DNA of 14,259 nt, from the NCBI GenBank assembly GCA_019414665.1, contig DXLO01000041.1, forward strand, positions 1-14,259, read 5' to 3'. Both the position numbers and the translations under genes were made by a program. Each line of letters starts with the position of its first letter. Within the stretch, counting starts at the first letter, position 1. The DNA is from Bacteroides sp. Lineage in GTDB: Bacteria > Bacteroidota > Bacteroidia > Bacteroidales > Bacteroidaceae. The notes beneath the pieces are model-generated. The model did not search any database. It was not told where the DNA came from and saw nothing but the letters and a program-made list of their open reading frames with translations. Below, in pieces: positions 6,518-12,682 of the stretch.

Positions 6518-6988
6518 ATGGAAAAGAAAGAAGAAAAGAAAGTGTGCTGCATCTGCGGCAAAGAGTATGAGGGCTACGGATACAATCCGTTCCCGGTGAA
6601 AGAAGAAGGCTGCTGCTGCCAATCGTGCAACTACAGTGTGGTGGTTCCGGAACGGTGGGAACGACACAAGGCTTTTCAACGTGGTGAAGCGACCGGTGCC
6701 GGGAAAGTGTACATCAGCGGAGCCATCGCGCACTATGATATGAATGAGCGCAAGGAAGCCTTCAGCCGTGCCGAGGAGAAACTGATGGCACAAGGCTATG
6801 ATCCTGTAAACCCTTTCAGGAACGGATTGCCGGATGAAGCTCATTGGAGAGCCCACATGCGGGCCGACATTGCCCTGTTGCTGGCTTGTGACTATATCTA
6901 TATGCTGAAGGACTGGGAACTGAGCAAGGGAGCCAAACTGGAACTTGACGTGGCCAGTTCGTGTGGCATTAAAGTGTTGTTTGAATAA
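6518..6988 (+). CDS. DUF4406-like protein with N-terminal zinc-binding segment
   Basis: A 156-residue protein. I start it at the ATG at 6518 because the in-frame GTG three bases earlier is a poorer choice. Residues 10-37 contain two Cys pairs (CCIC at 10-13 and CQSC at 34-37), a probable zinc ribbon. Residues 63-156 match DUF4406, a fold related to nucleoside 2-deoxyribosyltransferases: KVYISGAI at 63-70, a DIALLLACDYIYML stretch at 117-130, and WELSKGAKLEL at 133-143 with the typical W..S.GA..E pattern. DUF4406 proteins are common in phages; family relatives act on nucleotides, so a role in nucleotide metabolism or signal binding is possible. The zinc segment fused in front is a variation on the usual single domain. 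Confidence 0.75.
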   Translation: MEKKEEKKVCCICGKEYEGYGYNPFPVKEEGCCCQSCNYSVVVPERWERHKAFQRGEATGAGKVYISGAIAHYDMNERKEAFSRAEEKLMAQGYDPVNPFRNGLPDEAHWRAHMRADIALLLACDYIYMLKDWELSKGAKLELDVASSCGIKVLFE

Positions 6989-6999
6989 AATTAGTCGAT

Positions 7000-7272
7000 A
7001 TGGGAAAAATAAAAATGGAAACCGGTGTTGTGGTGATGAAGTTGACCGCTACGGTATATAGAGGAACAATTCGTGAAATCCAATCCTCACGCATAGGTTT
7101 TTGCGGGGAGTACAATAAAGAAATACTTTCTAAAATGGGTGATGAGTTCAAAAAGATATTTGCTAAGCAAATTGAGGCTGAATACAAAGGTAAATCAGTG
7201 AAGCCGGATAAGATAATTTATCGTGTCAGTACCAAATCAACGGAATGTGAAATGATTCTTAATGGTAAATGA
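7000..7272 (+). CDS. Small protein, function unknown
   Basis: A 90-residue, Lys-rich protein, noticeably more A+T-rich than its neighbours. Start at the ATG at 7000; an in-frame ATG follows at 7015. Its central part (KMGDEFKKIFAKQIEAEYKG, about residues 45-64) looks helical, with beta-like ends. No motif, signal peptide or membrane segment is seen. It lies 11 bp after the previous stop and its stop is directly followed by the next start, so it belongs to the operon. Its different base composition suggests a later arrival. Confidence 0.55.
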   Translation: MGKIKMETGVVVMKLTATVYRGTIREIQSSRIGFCGEYNKEILSKMGDEFKKIFAKQIEAEYKGKSVKPDKIIYRVSTKSTECEMILNGK

Positions 7273-7273
7273 C

Positions 7274-7768
7274 ATGGCACAGGAAGTAACCAATTTCGCC
7301 CGGTTCTACACATTGTTCAACAAGCTTCCCTGTACAGGAGACCGGGAAGAATTCAAGAAAAGCATTGTGCTGCAGTACACGTGGAACCGGACGGACAGTC
7401 TGAAGGAAATGACAGCCAAGGAGTATGAAGCCTGCTGTACGGCTCTGGAGAAGCTGAGCGGACAAGACGAATGGCGACAGAAGCTGCGTGAGGAGCTGCG
7501 GCGGAAACGGAGTCTCTGTCTGAACCTGATGCAGAAGCTGGGCATAGATACATCCGACTGGGCACGAATCAATGACTTCTGCAGTAATCCCCGAATAGTC
7601 GGCAAAGCGTTCAGACAGATTACGGTGGACGAACTGGATGAACTGGCGGTAAAGCTTCGGTCCATACAACGGAAAGGCGGCTTGAAGCCCAGGAAAGAAA
7701 AGCAAACGATTAACCCCGTGAGCATGGTATCACTCATTCAGATTGACCCTGATGCTCCGGCAAACTGA
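7274..7768 (+). CDS. Conserved early phage protein, possibly GemA/gp16-like
   Basis: A 164-residue, helical and basic protein. I prefer the ATG at 7274, one base after the previous TGA, over the ATG at 7262, which would overlap the preceding gene. The middle reads as a Trp/Arg-rich helical stretch (DEWRQKLREELRRKRSLCLN, roughly 70-89) followed by LMQKLGIDTSDW and a conserved-looking FRQITVDELDELAVKLRSIQ near 115-134. In general arrangement it recalls the Mu gp16/GemA (DUF1018) group of Mu-like early regions, but no diagnostic motif makes that certain. Early-operon context only; function unknown. Confidence 0.6.
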   Translation: MAQEVTNFARFYTLFNKLPCTGDREEFKKSIVLQYTWNRTDSLKEMTAKEYEACCTALEKLSGQDEWRQKLREELRRKRSLCLNLMQKLGIDTSDWARINDFCSNPRIVGKAFRQITVDELDELAVKLRSIQRKGGLKPRKEKQTINPVSMVSLIQIDPDAPAN

Positions 7769-7774
7769 TAGGAT

Positions 7775-7957
7775 ATGGAAAATAGAAACACAAAGATTTT
7801 AGAGAATCTGAAAAAGGAAATCAACCTGCTTGCCTCTGATATGGAGAAGCAAGATGCAGCCGAGTTTTATAGTGAACTGGCTGACTGGGCATACGCCAAC
7901 GGAGAGGCTATGCTGATGGAAGACGAACCTGAAATGCAGGATTATGAAAACCAATAA
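7775..7957 (+). CDS. Small acidic protein, function unknown
   Basis: A 60-residue strongly acidic protein, mostly helical by composition (ENLKKEINLLASDMEKQDAA, then AEFYSELADWAYANGEAM). It begins 6 bp after the previous stop with a GGATATG context. Small acidic early proteins of phages often mimic DNA or bind host regulators, but nothing here proves that. It fits the operon without gaps, supporting real translation. Confidence 0.5.
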   Translation: MENRNTKILENLKKEINLLASDMEKQDAAEFYSELADWAYANGEAMLMEDEPEMQDYENQ

Positions 7958-7975
7958 CCCCAAAAAACAAGAATC

Positions 7976-8644
7976 ATGGAAGAAATGAAACAAACGACCG
8001 TGGTAATGACGGCAGAGGAAAAGGCGGAATTTGAAGCCTTCCAGAGAGAAAAAGCAAAGAAAGCGGCAGAGGAAAAAGCCAAGAATGACCGCGAAATGTA
8101 CAAACAGATGGTGGATGAGGAGATAGCAAACTCCATTCCGGTACTGCTGGGCATCAGTGAGCAGATCAAGGCAAGCAAGCAGACTGTGATGGACAACTTC
8201 AAAACCATTCTGGAAATGAAGGCAGACCTTTTCAAGACCAAGGTGAAGGATGACCAGCGCAGCCATACCTTTACTAACAGTGAAGGCGACAAACGAATCA
8301 CGCTGGGTGTGTATGTGACCGACGGTTACCGTGACACGGTGGAAGACGGTATAGCCATTGTGAAGGAATACATCGAAGGTCTGGCCAAAGATGAAAAGAC
8401 CAAGGCACTGGTGAGCATGGTGCTTCGTCTGTTGGCCCGTGATGCCAAGGGAACGCTGAAGGCTTCACGCATCGTGCAGCTTCGCAAAGTGGCCATGGAA
8501 ACCGGAGATGACCGTTTCATTGAAGGTGTGCGTATCATTGAGGAAGCCTACCAGCCGGAAGTGAGCAAACAGTTTATCCGTGCTGAAATCAAAAACGAAA
8601 ACGGAATGTGGAAACCTATCCCTCTGGGAATGACAGAATCATAA
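7976..8644 (+). CDS. DUF3164 family protein
   Basis: A 222-residue protein. The first 50 residues are a Lys/Glu/Ala-rich helix, probably a coiled coil. The rest matches my recollection of DUF3164, a family found in Mu-like transposable phages: an alpha-helical segment with IKASKQTVMDNFKTILEMKA (about 60-79), a beta-like segment with FTNSEGDKRITLGVYVTDGY (about 101-120), and a helical end with GTLKASRIVQLRKVA followed by DDRFIEGVRIIEEAYQP. The family has no assigned biochemistry; its constant place in the early region of Mu-like phages suggests a replication or regulatory role. It follows the acidic 60-residue gene by 18 bp. Confidence 0.8.
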   Translation: MEEMKQTTVVMTAEEKAEFEAFQREKAKKAAEEKAKNDREMYKQMVDEEIANSIPVLLGISEQIKASKQTVMDNFKTILEMKADLFKTKVKDDQRSHTFTNSEGDKRITLGVYVTDGYRDTVEDGIAIVKEYIEGLAKDEKTKALVSMVLRLLARDAKGTLKASRIVQLRKVAMETGDDRFIEGVRIIEEAYQPEVSKQFIRAEIKNENGMWKPIPLGMTES

Positions 8645-8655
8645 ATAATAGAACT

Positions 8656-8892
8656 ATGATACAAGAAGTGGAGAAATCTCCGAAAGTAGCCCTGTGCCGT
8701 GCTTGCTACGGTACAGGTAAAGTAAAGAAAGTTGTAGAATATCCCTCTCGGATCTTTGGAAAGAAGCGAAGCGAAACCGTTGAGGAAGTCTGCAGACAGT
8801 GTGAAGGAAGTGGCCGGGTAACGGTAAGCGCAAAAATGACGCTTGACATCCGTCCCTATAAACCTAAAGTAGAACCGTCTATGAACGATTAA
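8656..8892 (+). CDS. Small DnaJ-type zinc-finger protein
   Basis: A 78-residue protein starting at the ATG at 8656; the longer reading from 8608 overlaps the end of the DUF3164 gene and is unlikely. It carries two CxxCxGxG motifs, CRACYGTG at 14-21 and CRQCEGSG at 46-53, the four-cysteine zinc-binding unit of the DnaJ central domain, with a basic loop between them. No J domain is present. Small proteins of this kind may bind zinc to hold protein or RNA partners. It is 11 bp after the DUF3164 gene and 6 bp before the next one. Confidence 0.7.
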   Translation: MIQEVEKSPKVALCRACYGTGKVKKVVEYPSRIFGKKRSETVEEVCRQCEGSGRVTVSAKMTLDIRPYKPKVEPSMND

Positions 8893-8898
8893 ACCTAT

Positions 8899-9132
8899 AT
8901 GGGAAAGCGGCACGGAGTCAGTTATCAGAAGCGTGTAGTAGAAGTAAACAGGATATATGACCATTATGCCAGTCACGGTGTACCGAACCGTGAAATATGG
9001 CGGCGGTACATATATCCTGTGTATGCTATTAGTGAGCGTACATTCTACAATATGCTTAAAGCGTCCGCAGACCCTAAAAATGATTTGCCGGACGATACGG
9101 TACAATTGAAATTTAACTTTGACTGGGAATGA
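8899..9132 (+). CDS. Small HTH-like phage protein
   Basis: A 77-residue basic protein. Residues about 28-53 (VPNREIWRRYIYPVYAISER followed by TFYNMLKA) look like a helix-turn-helix in which ISERTFYN forms the recognition helix. The text resembles the ISERKVYDL element of the 80-residue protein encoded leftward at 11751-11993, hinting at a related DNA-binding fold. It precedes the morphogenesis genes, overlapping the next start by four bases, and so could regulate the switch to late expression, like Mor or C of Mu, although it is much shorter. That role is inference from position. Confidence 0.6.
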   Translation: MGKRHGVSYQKRVVEVNRIYDHYASHGVPNREIWRRYIYPVYAISERTFYNMLKASADPKNDLPDDTVQLKFNFDWE

Positions 9133-9689
9133 ATGAAAACGTAAAAAAAGTAGTGGCCCGGATACTGAAAGACATTCAGGTGGAAATGAGTGATGAGTTT
9201 GACAAGAACTTTGAACGGCAGGCTTTTTTCAGTGAGAAATGGCAGCGACGGAAAAGCCCCATCCGGAATGAAGGTAGAGCCATACTAACAGATACCGGGG
9301 CGCTTCGGAAAAGTATCGGAAGTCGGACAACGGAAAACAGCATTACCTTCTTTACCTCTCTGCCCTATGCGGCCATTCATAATGATGGCGGTGAAATAGT
9401 GGTGACCAAGCGGATGAAGCGTTTCTTCTGGCATAAGTATTATGAGGCAACCGGAGCGTTCGGTAGAAGAAAAGACGGCAAACTTCGAAAAGACAAACGA
9501 AATGTCCGGCTTGATACAGAAGCCGATTTTTGGATGTTCATGGCTTTAAAGAAAGCAGGAAGCACCATCAGGATTCCCCGACGCCGTTTCCTCGGCACAT
9601 CGCCTGAAGTGGAAAAAGCCGTCCGTGAGATTGTAGAAGAGAACCTAACAGAGTATTTTACCATTGAATATAATATCATAAGAAAATGA
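9129..9689 (+). CDS. Phage virion morphogenesis protein (Mu gpG / tail completion family)
   Basis: A 186-residue protein matching the phage virion morphogenesis family (PF05069; Mu gpG, P2 gpS). Landmarks: LTDTGALRKSI at 53-63, YAAIHNDGG at 80-88, and IPRRRFLG at 149-156, the classic order of this family. A Lys/Arg-rich insert around 95-125 lies between the last two. Such proteins act in tail completion or head-tail joining. Start overlaps the preceding stop by four bases (ATGA) and its own end overlaps the next start. It is the first clear structural gene in the rightward direction. Confidence 0.85.
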   Translation: MNENVKKVVARILKDIQVEMSDEFDKNFERQAFFSEKWQRRKSPIRNEGRAILTDTGALRKSIGSRTTENSITFFTSLPYAAIHNDGGEIVVTKRMKRFFWHKYYEATGAFGRRKDGKLRKDKRNVRLDTEADFWMFMALKKAGSTIRIPRRRFLGTSPEVEKAVREIVEENLTEYFTIEYNIIRK

Positions 9690-10120
9690 GAAAAGAACTT
9701 TACCGGATGCTTTGCCGGGAGCTGAAGGCCATTGACCTTATCAAGCACATAGACTTGTGGAACCATAATGTGGAATTCATCGAACAGGAAGAAAACTGGG
9801 AGCGTCCGGCTGTCTTTGTGGAATTCTGCCCTATACAGTGGAATGCGATTGTTCCCGGTGTGGAATACCGGGCAGAACCTTTGATTAAACTGCACATCGT
9901 GACGGACTGGGAAGGTTCGAGTGCTGAGGGCAGCGAGCTGCAGGAGGATGCGCTGAAGGTGTTTGACCTGTCCGGACTGCTTCATGCACAGCTTGCCGGA
10001 TTGAGCGGGGAGACCTTTTTGGAGCTGGATCTGGTGGAGAGTGATACCAATCACAACCATGAGGATATTGTGGAAAGTATCGAGGTATATCAGTGTGTGG
10101 CCATCAAGCGGCTGCAATAG
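9686..10120 (+). CDS. Probable tail terminator or neck protein
   Basis: A 144-residue acidic alpha/beta protein with features I associate with minor tail/tail-terminator proteins of Bacteroidetes phages: a helical start, ERPAVFVEFCPIQWNAI around 38-54, a beta strand LIKLHIVTDW (about 66-75), a helix LQEDALKVFDLSGLLHAQL, and a closing IVESIEVYQCVAIKRL strand. No single motif is decisive. It overlaps the gpG-like gene by four bases, the neighbour that tail terminators usually have in Mu-like genomes. It is the last gene before the strong bidirectional terminator. Confidence 0.6.
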   Translation: MRKELYRMLCRELKAIDLIKHIDLWNHNVEFIEQEENWERPAVFVEFCPIQWNAIVPGVEYRAEPLIKLHIVTDWEGSSAEGSELQEDALKVFDLSGLLHAQLAGLSGETFLELDLVESDTNHNHEDIVESIEVYQCVAIKRLQ

Positions 10121-10137
10121 CCGTCTTTATTAGACAG

Positions 10138-10178
10138 AAAAAGCCGCGGACGTACAAATTACCGTCTGCGGCTTTTTT
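10138..10178. terminator. Strong bidirectional terminator
   Basis: A 10-bp GC-rich stem (GCCGCGGACG 10143-10152 with CGTCTGCGGC 10163-10172, one G-U) has a T-run of six (10173-10178) on the plus strand and an A-run of five (10138-10142) on the other side, so it can stop both the rightward morphogenesis genes and the leftward methyltransferase transcript arriving at 10205. Confidence 0.85.
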
Positions 10179-10204
10179 GTTCAATACAGGCAAAGTAAAC
10201 GCAA

Positions 10205-11044
10205 TCAGGCAGCCTCTTTCTTGTAAAGCATCATATCTGTGTAAGAAGAGTTGTAATTCATGTGAGCATTGAATTCCACCTTTGTGCAGTTTTCAAAAGG
10301 ATTACCTAAATCCCTATTTTTACCTATCCATTCGCACAGCTCCAGAATTGAAGATTTGTTGGATGTGAAATATACGTATGAATGCCCCTTCAGTACATTC
10401 AGCACATCCAGATAGTCTGCCATATTCCAGTACATGTTATAGGTCCCTACGTCAGTGGACAGATAGGGCGGATCAACAAGAAATACTACTCCAGGAATAT
10501 CTTTATACCGGTTGAATACTTCCTTGTAATCGCAAGATACGATTTCCAGCCCTTCGAGATAGTCCGTACATTCCGGGTAGCCGGTCTTGCGTATATTGTT
10601 GTATAAAGCTTCCTTCCGCATATCCTGAACAGACAGTTTGTATTTCATGGAAAACAAGATAGAGGAGGAGAGGGTAATGAAATCCACATATCCGGTGCTA
10701 TTCTCTTCCTGCTCGATGCGGCTGAATATTCGTTCACGCAGTTCTCCTTTAATGATTTTATGACGTGGTACGGAATTCCCTACCATTTCGCGAATGTCAG
10801 CAAGCAGCTGATTCGTTTGCGGAATGTGCTTCATGCGGAAGCGGTAGTTATCAAAGTCATTATAGATAACAGTAGAGTGGGGCTTGAGGGATTTGGTAAT
10901 GTGAGACAACAATCCGGAGCCACCGAACAGGTCAACAAACAATGTTCCATCCGGATATTGCTCCAGCACTTTCATGAATTCCTTGGCTAACATACGCTTT
11001 TGCCCGACAAATGGGAGAGGGGCTGACAGATACATCTTTCTCAT
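10205..11044 (-). CDS. D12-class (Dam-type) adenine-N6 DNA methyltransferase
   Basis: A 279-residue protein, the size of Dam (278). Near the N-terminus PLPFVGQKRML (residues 9-19) and VDLFGGSGLLSH (37-48) give the AdoMet-binding region with the FxGxG-type motif; VFLVDPPYL at 187-195 holds the DPPY catalytic motif IV of adenine-N6 methyltransferases. The order (AdoMet motif, recognition region, DPPY) is the alpha group to which Dam and D12-class enzymes belong. The recognition sequence cannot be read from here. Start overlaps the stop of the thymidylate-synthase-like gene by four bases, so the two are coupled. Phage Dam homologues protect DNA from restriction or affect regulation. Confidence 0.85.
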   Translation of the reverse strand: MRKMYLSAPLPFVGQKRMLAKEFMKVLEQYPDGTLFVDLFGGSGLLSHITKSLKPHSTVIYNDFDNYRFRMKHIPQTNQLLADIREMVGNSVPRHKIIKGELRERIFSRIEQEENSTGYVDFITLSSSILFSMKYKLSVQDMRKEALYNNIRKTGYPECTDYLEGLEIVSCDYKEVFNRYKDIPGVVFLVDPPYLSTDVGTYNMYWNMADYLDVLNVLKGHSYVYFTSNKSSILELCEWIGKNRDLGNPFENCTKVEFNAHMNYNSSYTDMMLYKKEAA

Positions 11045-11679
11045 ACGTTCAATTCAAATTTTACATTTTCATTGCCGGCAAGCAGCTGTTCTGTTTTGTC
11101 GATGTTGTTTTCGTAAATATGCACATTCCCCAGATTCAGGGTGATGGATTTTAGTGGCAACTCAATCTGTCTTGATATTAGATACAAATGATAAATATCT
11201 GCCGGCAGTCCTAAATTCGCATCGCTGCTTCGCTGATAGGCGGTCATGACCAGTTCTCCTTGCTCTATCTGGAACTGAACAAGACTAAGGCATGGAGCCT
11301 GGTTGCTTTCTGTTCCTGTAGATCCGAGAAACAATATATAGTTTTTGCTGTTCCTTTTTTCCCTGTTTATGCGTTCGATGAGTGGCGGCAGTTTTTCAAA
11401 ATAGGTTGGGTAGCTGTTCACAAGGATAGAGCCGCAGTAGTCCCACCAGTTGATTCCGGCCTCCCTGTATTTTTCCACGTTTCGTTCGCCCCTCATAAAC
11501 AGTTGTAACTCGTTTTTTAACTTCTTCCGCGCTATGGTATGCCCCTCGAATATATCAAGAAGGTCGGCAGGAAGCAGCGTCAGCTGTTCATTCAGTAGGT
11601 AGCGGATATTCCCTTTTTTATTGCTTTGCATCTTTCCGGACGAAAGCACCTTGCCTAAGATTTGATAATACTTGTCCAT
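11041..11679 (-). CDS. Thymidylate-synthase-fold protein, candidate dCMP (hydroxy)methylase
   Basis: A 212-residue protein aligning by eye with thymidylate synthase: NELQLFMRGERNV (56-68; E57 for Glu58 of the E. coli enzyme), W79 in NWWDY, APC at 128-130 with the nucleophile Cys130, YQRSSDANLGLP at 148-159 (Arg150, Asp153, Gly157) and GNVHIYENNID at 184-194 (His187, Tyr189). Most active-site residues are kept. The residue equivalent to Asn177, which selects dUMP, is Asp161; Asp at this site is the hallmark of T4 dCMP hydroxymethylase. The His after the nucleophile is Leu, and the C-terminal 50 or so residues of thymidylate synthase are missing. The protein could form a modified cytosine precursor, or be a non-catalytic relative. 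Coupled to the adenine methyltransferase gene. Confidence 0.75.
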   Translation of the reverse strand: MDKYYQILGKVLSSGKMQSNKKGNIRYLLNEQLTLLPADLLDIFEGHTIARKKLKNELQLFMRGERNVEKYREAGINWWDYCGSILVNSYPTYFEKLPPLIERINREKRNSKNYILFLGSTGTESNQAPCLSLVQFQIEQGELVMTAYQRSSDANLGLPADIYHLYLISRQIELPLKSITLNLGNVHIYENNIDKTEQLLAGNENVKFELNV

Positions 11680-11704
11680 GATATGAATGTTATTTATTGC
11701 GATA

Positions 11705-11712
11705 CAAAGGTA
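11705..11712 (-). promoter_or_regulatory. Bacteroidetes-type -7 element for the methyltransferase pair
   Basis: Read on the minus strand, TACCTTTG matches TAnnTTTG and lies 25 bp upstream of the ATG of the thymidylate-synthase-like gene. No good -33 is visible. It would drive that gene and the coupled adenine methyltransferase. Confidence 0.5.
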
Positions 11713-11750
11713 GGGTAGGGGAGTTTGCCTTTAGTGGGAGGAAGTCCTGA

Positions 11751-11993
11751 TTACACTGCACACAAATTGCAGTCGGTTTTAAAACGCTTGATCAGGTCAT
11801 ACACCTTTCGCTCACTGATGCCATATCGTAGGGAAAGCGTAGCTACGATATAAGACACTTTTTCACCATTGGTCTGCAACTTGTTATATTCATTATATAG
11901 TTCTATATATTGCACGTCATCGGGTCGTATGCCCATGTAATGGCACGTTTTTAAAAGCTCTCTGTTCAATTTTAGTATCTCAATTACTTTCAT
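11751..11993 (-). CDS. Small HTH protein, possible regulator
   Basis: An 80-residue protein with a helical N-terminus (IEILKLNRELLKTCHYMGIR) and a helix-turn-helix at about 45-70 (VSYIVATLSLRYGISERKVY, then DLIKRF). The arrangement recalls the C-terminal domain of Mor-type phage activators, though the protein is shorter. Its start codon overlaps the -33 region of a divergent promoter for the RNA candidate at 12022-12171, and any promoter for this gene must lie inside or beyond that RNA gene, so the two units are likely to affect each other. I infer a transcription regulator, with the divergent RNA as the nearest candidate target. Confidence 0.65.
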   Translation of the reverse strand: MKVIEILKLNRELLKTCHYMGIRPDDVQYIELYNEYNKLQTNGEKVSYIVATLSLRYGISERKVYDLIKRFKTDCNLCAV

Positions 11994-12017
11994 ATCCAGT
12001 TAAATTTCGTACATTTG
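11988..12017 (+). promoter_or_regulatory. Promoter for the divergent RNA
   Basis: TACATTTG at 12010-12017 fits the Bacteroidetes -7 consensus TAnnTTTG, and TTTC at 11988-11991 lies 18 bp upstream as a near match to the -33 TTTG. The start site expected some 5-8 bases downstream coincides with the first base of the outer stem of the RNA at 12022. Confidence 0.5.
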
Positions 12018-12021
12018 CATT

Positions 12022-12171
12022 GTCTCACTTATCATTGCGCAGAATAGCGCTTACATAAAAAAGCCTCTTACTGGCGAACGAGGGTATCTGCCCCCGGTCG
12101 TGCCGGTAAGAGGTGCTTTATGTTTAAATGGTAAGTGAGACGACTATTTAACAGGCCGGGGGCTTTTTTTT
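12022..12171 (+). ncRNA. Candidate structured small RNA with pseudoknot
   Basis: A non-coding stretch with nested pairing: outer stem GTCTCACTTA (12022-12031) with TAAGTGAGAC (12132-12141), 10 bp perfect; a small GCGC hairpin (12037-12050); a long hairpin in which ACATAAA (12053-12059) pairs with TTTATGT (12117-12123) and 12064-12075 with 12102-12113 (12 bp, one G-U). The apical loop has GCCCCCGG (12090-12097), perfectly complementary to CCGGGGGC at 12156-12163, which precedes eight T residues. A promoter lies just upstream. The 3' pairing could be a pseudoknot or the terminator stem. There is no reading frame or ribosome site. I know no named RNA family with this form. Confidence 0.6.
12057..12113 (-). 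terminator. Terminator for the leftward DGR operon
   Basis: On the minus strand the 12-bp stem 12102-12113/12064-12075 is followed by six T residues (plus-strand A 12057-12062). It lies past the end of the DUF4376-like gene and could stop DGR transcripts. It uses the same stem as the plus-strand RNA. Confidence 0.5.
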
Positions 12172-12196
12172 ATCCTTCCCCCGAAGGGATTGTCAA

Positions 12197-12682
12197 TCAT
12201 TCAATCCGATATAAATCCAAGTTGAATACATCTTTCCTTTTCCATCCTTCAGCCAGTGTGTTTTGGATGTGTCTGACCGCTTGAATGTAGAAGTCCTTCA
12301 GATTATCCAACTTTTCAAAGGTATGGTATTCGGGCTGTTCATCCGAACCGAATTTGAATGTAACCGGAAGGGTCTCTCCGCCCGTCTGAACGGCCAAATC
12401 GTATGCTGCCTTATAGTTGTATTGGTTCTCCGTAGAAAGCCATACAGGGGCGCCATTATAGGCGAATCCGGATAGGATAGCTGCATCAGTCTGGCTGTTA
12501 TACCATGACATAACCAATGTGCGGATTTCCTCATCAGTAGGCTTGTGTCCGAACTCCTCTTCCATGTAGGAGGCAGAGCCGTTCTCTTTTTCCTGCACAT
12601 CCCATCGGATGCGCCATTTGTCTTTAACCGGGTTCGTGCATTCCATCAGCGAAACCCCGGAACTTCCTTCAACTCTTCTCAT
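12197..12682 (-). CDS. DUF4376-like protein, probable tail-fibre accessory
   Basis: A 161-residue protein. Residues from about 60 to 160 (WYNSQTDAAILSGFAYNGAP, then VWLSTENQYNYKAAYDLAVQ, VTFKFGSDEQPEYHTFEKLD and a helical end with EGWKRKDVFN) resemble DUF4376, a domain of phage tail-fibre or tail-assembly proteins. The first 55 residues are acidic and seem specific to this protein. It starts with ATGA overlapping the stop of the reverse transcriptase gene, so translation is coupled. Standard DGR accessory proteins (Avd) are short four-helix bundles, which this is not. I infer that it handles the diversified fibre or its chaperone; proof is lacking. Confidence 0.6.
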   Translation of the reverse strand: MRRVEGSSGVSLMECTNPVKDKWRIRWDVQEKENGSASYMEEEFGHKPTDEEIRTLVMSWYNSQTDAAILSGFAYNGAPVWLSTENQYNYKAAYDLAVQTGGETLPVTFKFGSDEQPEYHTFEKLDNLKDFYIQAVRHIQNTLAEGWKRKDVFNLDLYRIE

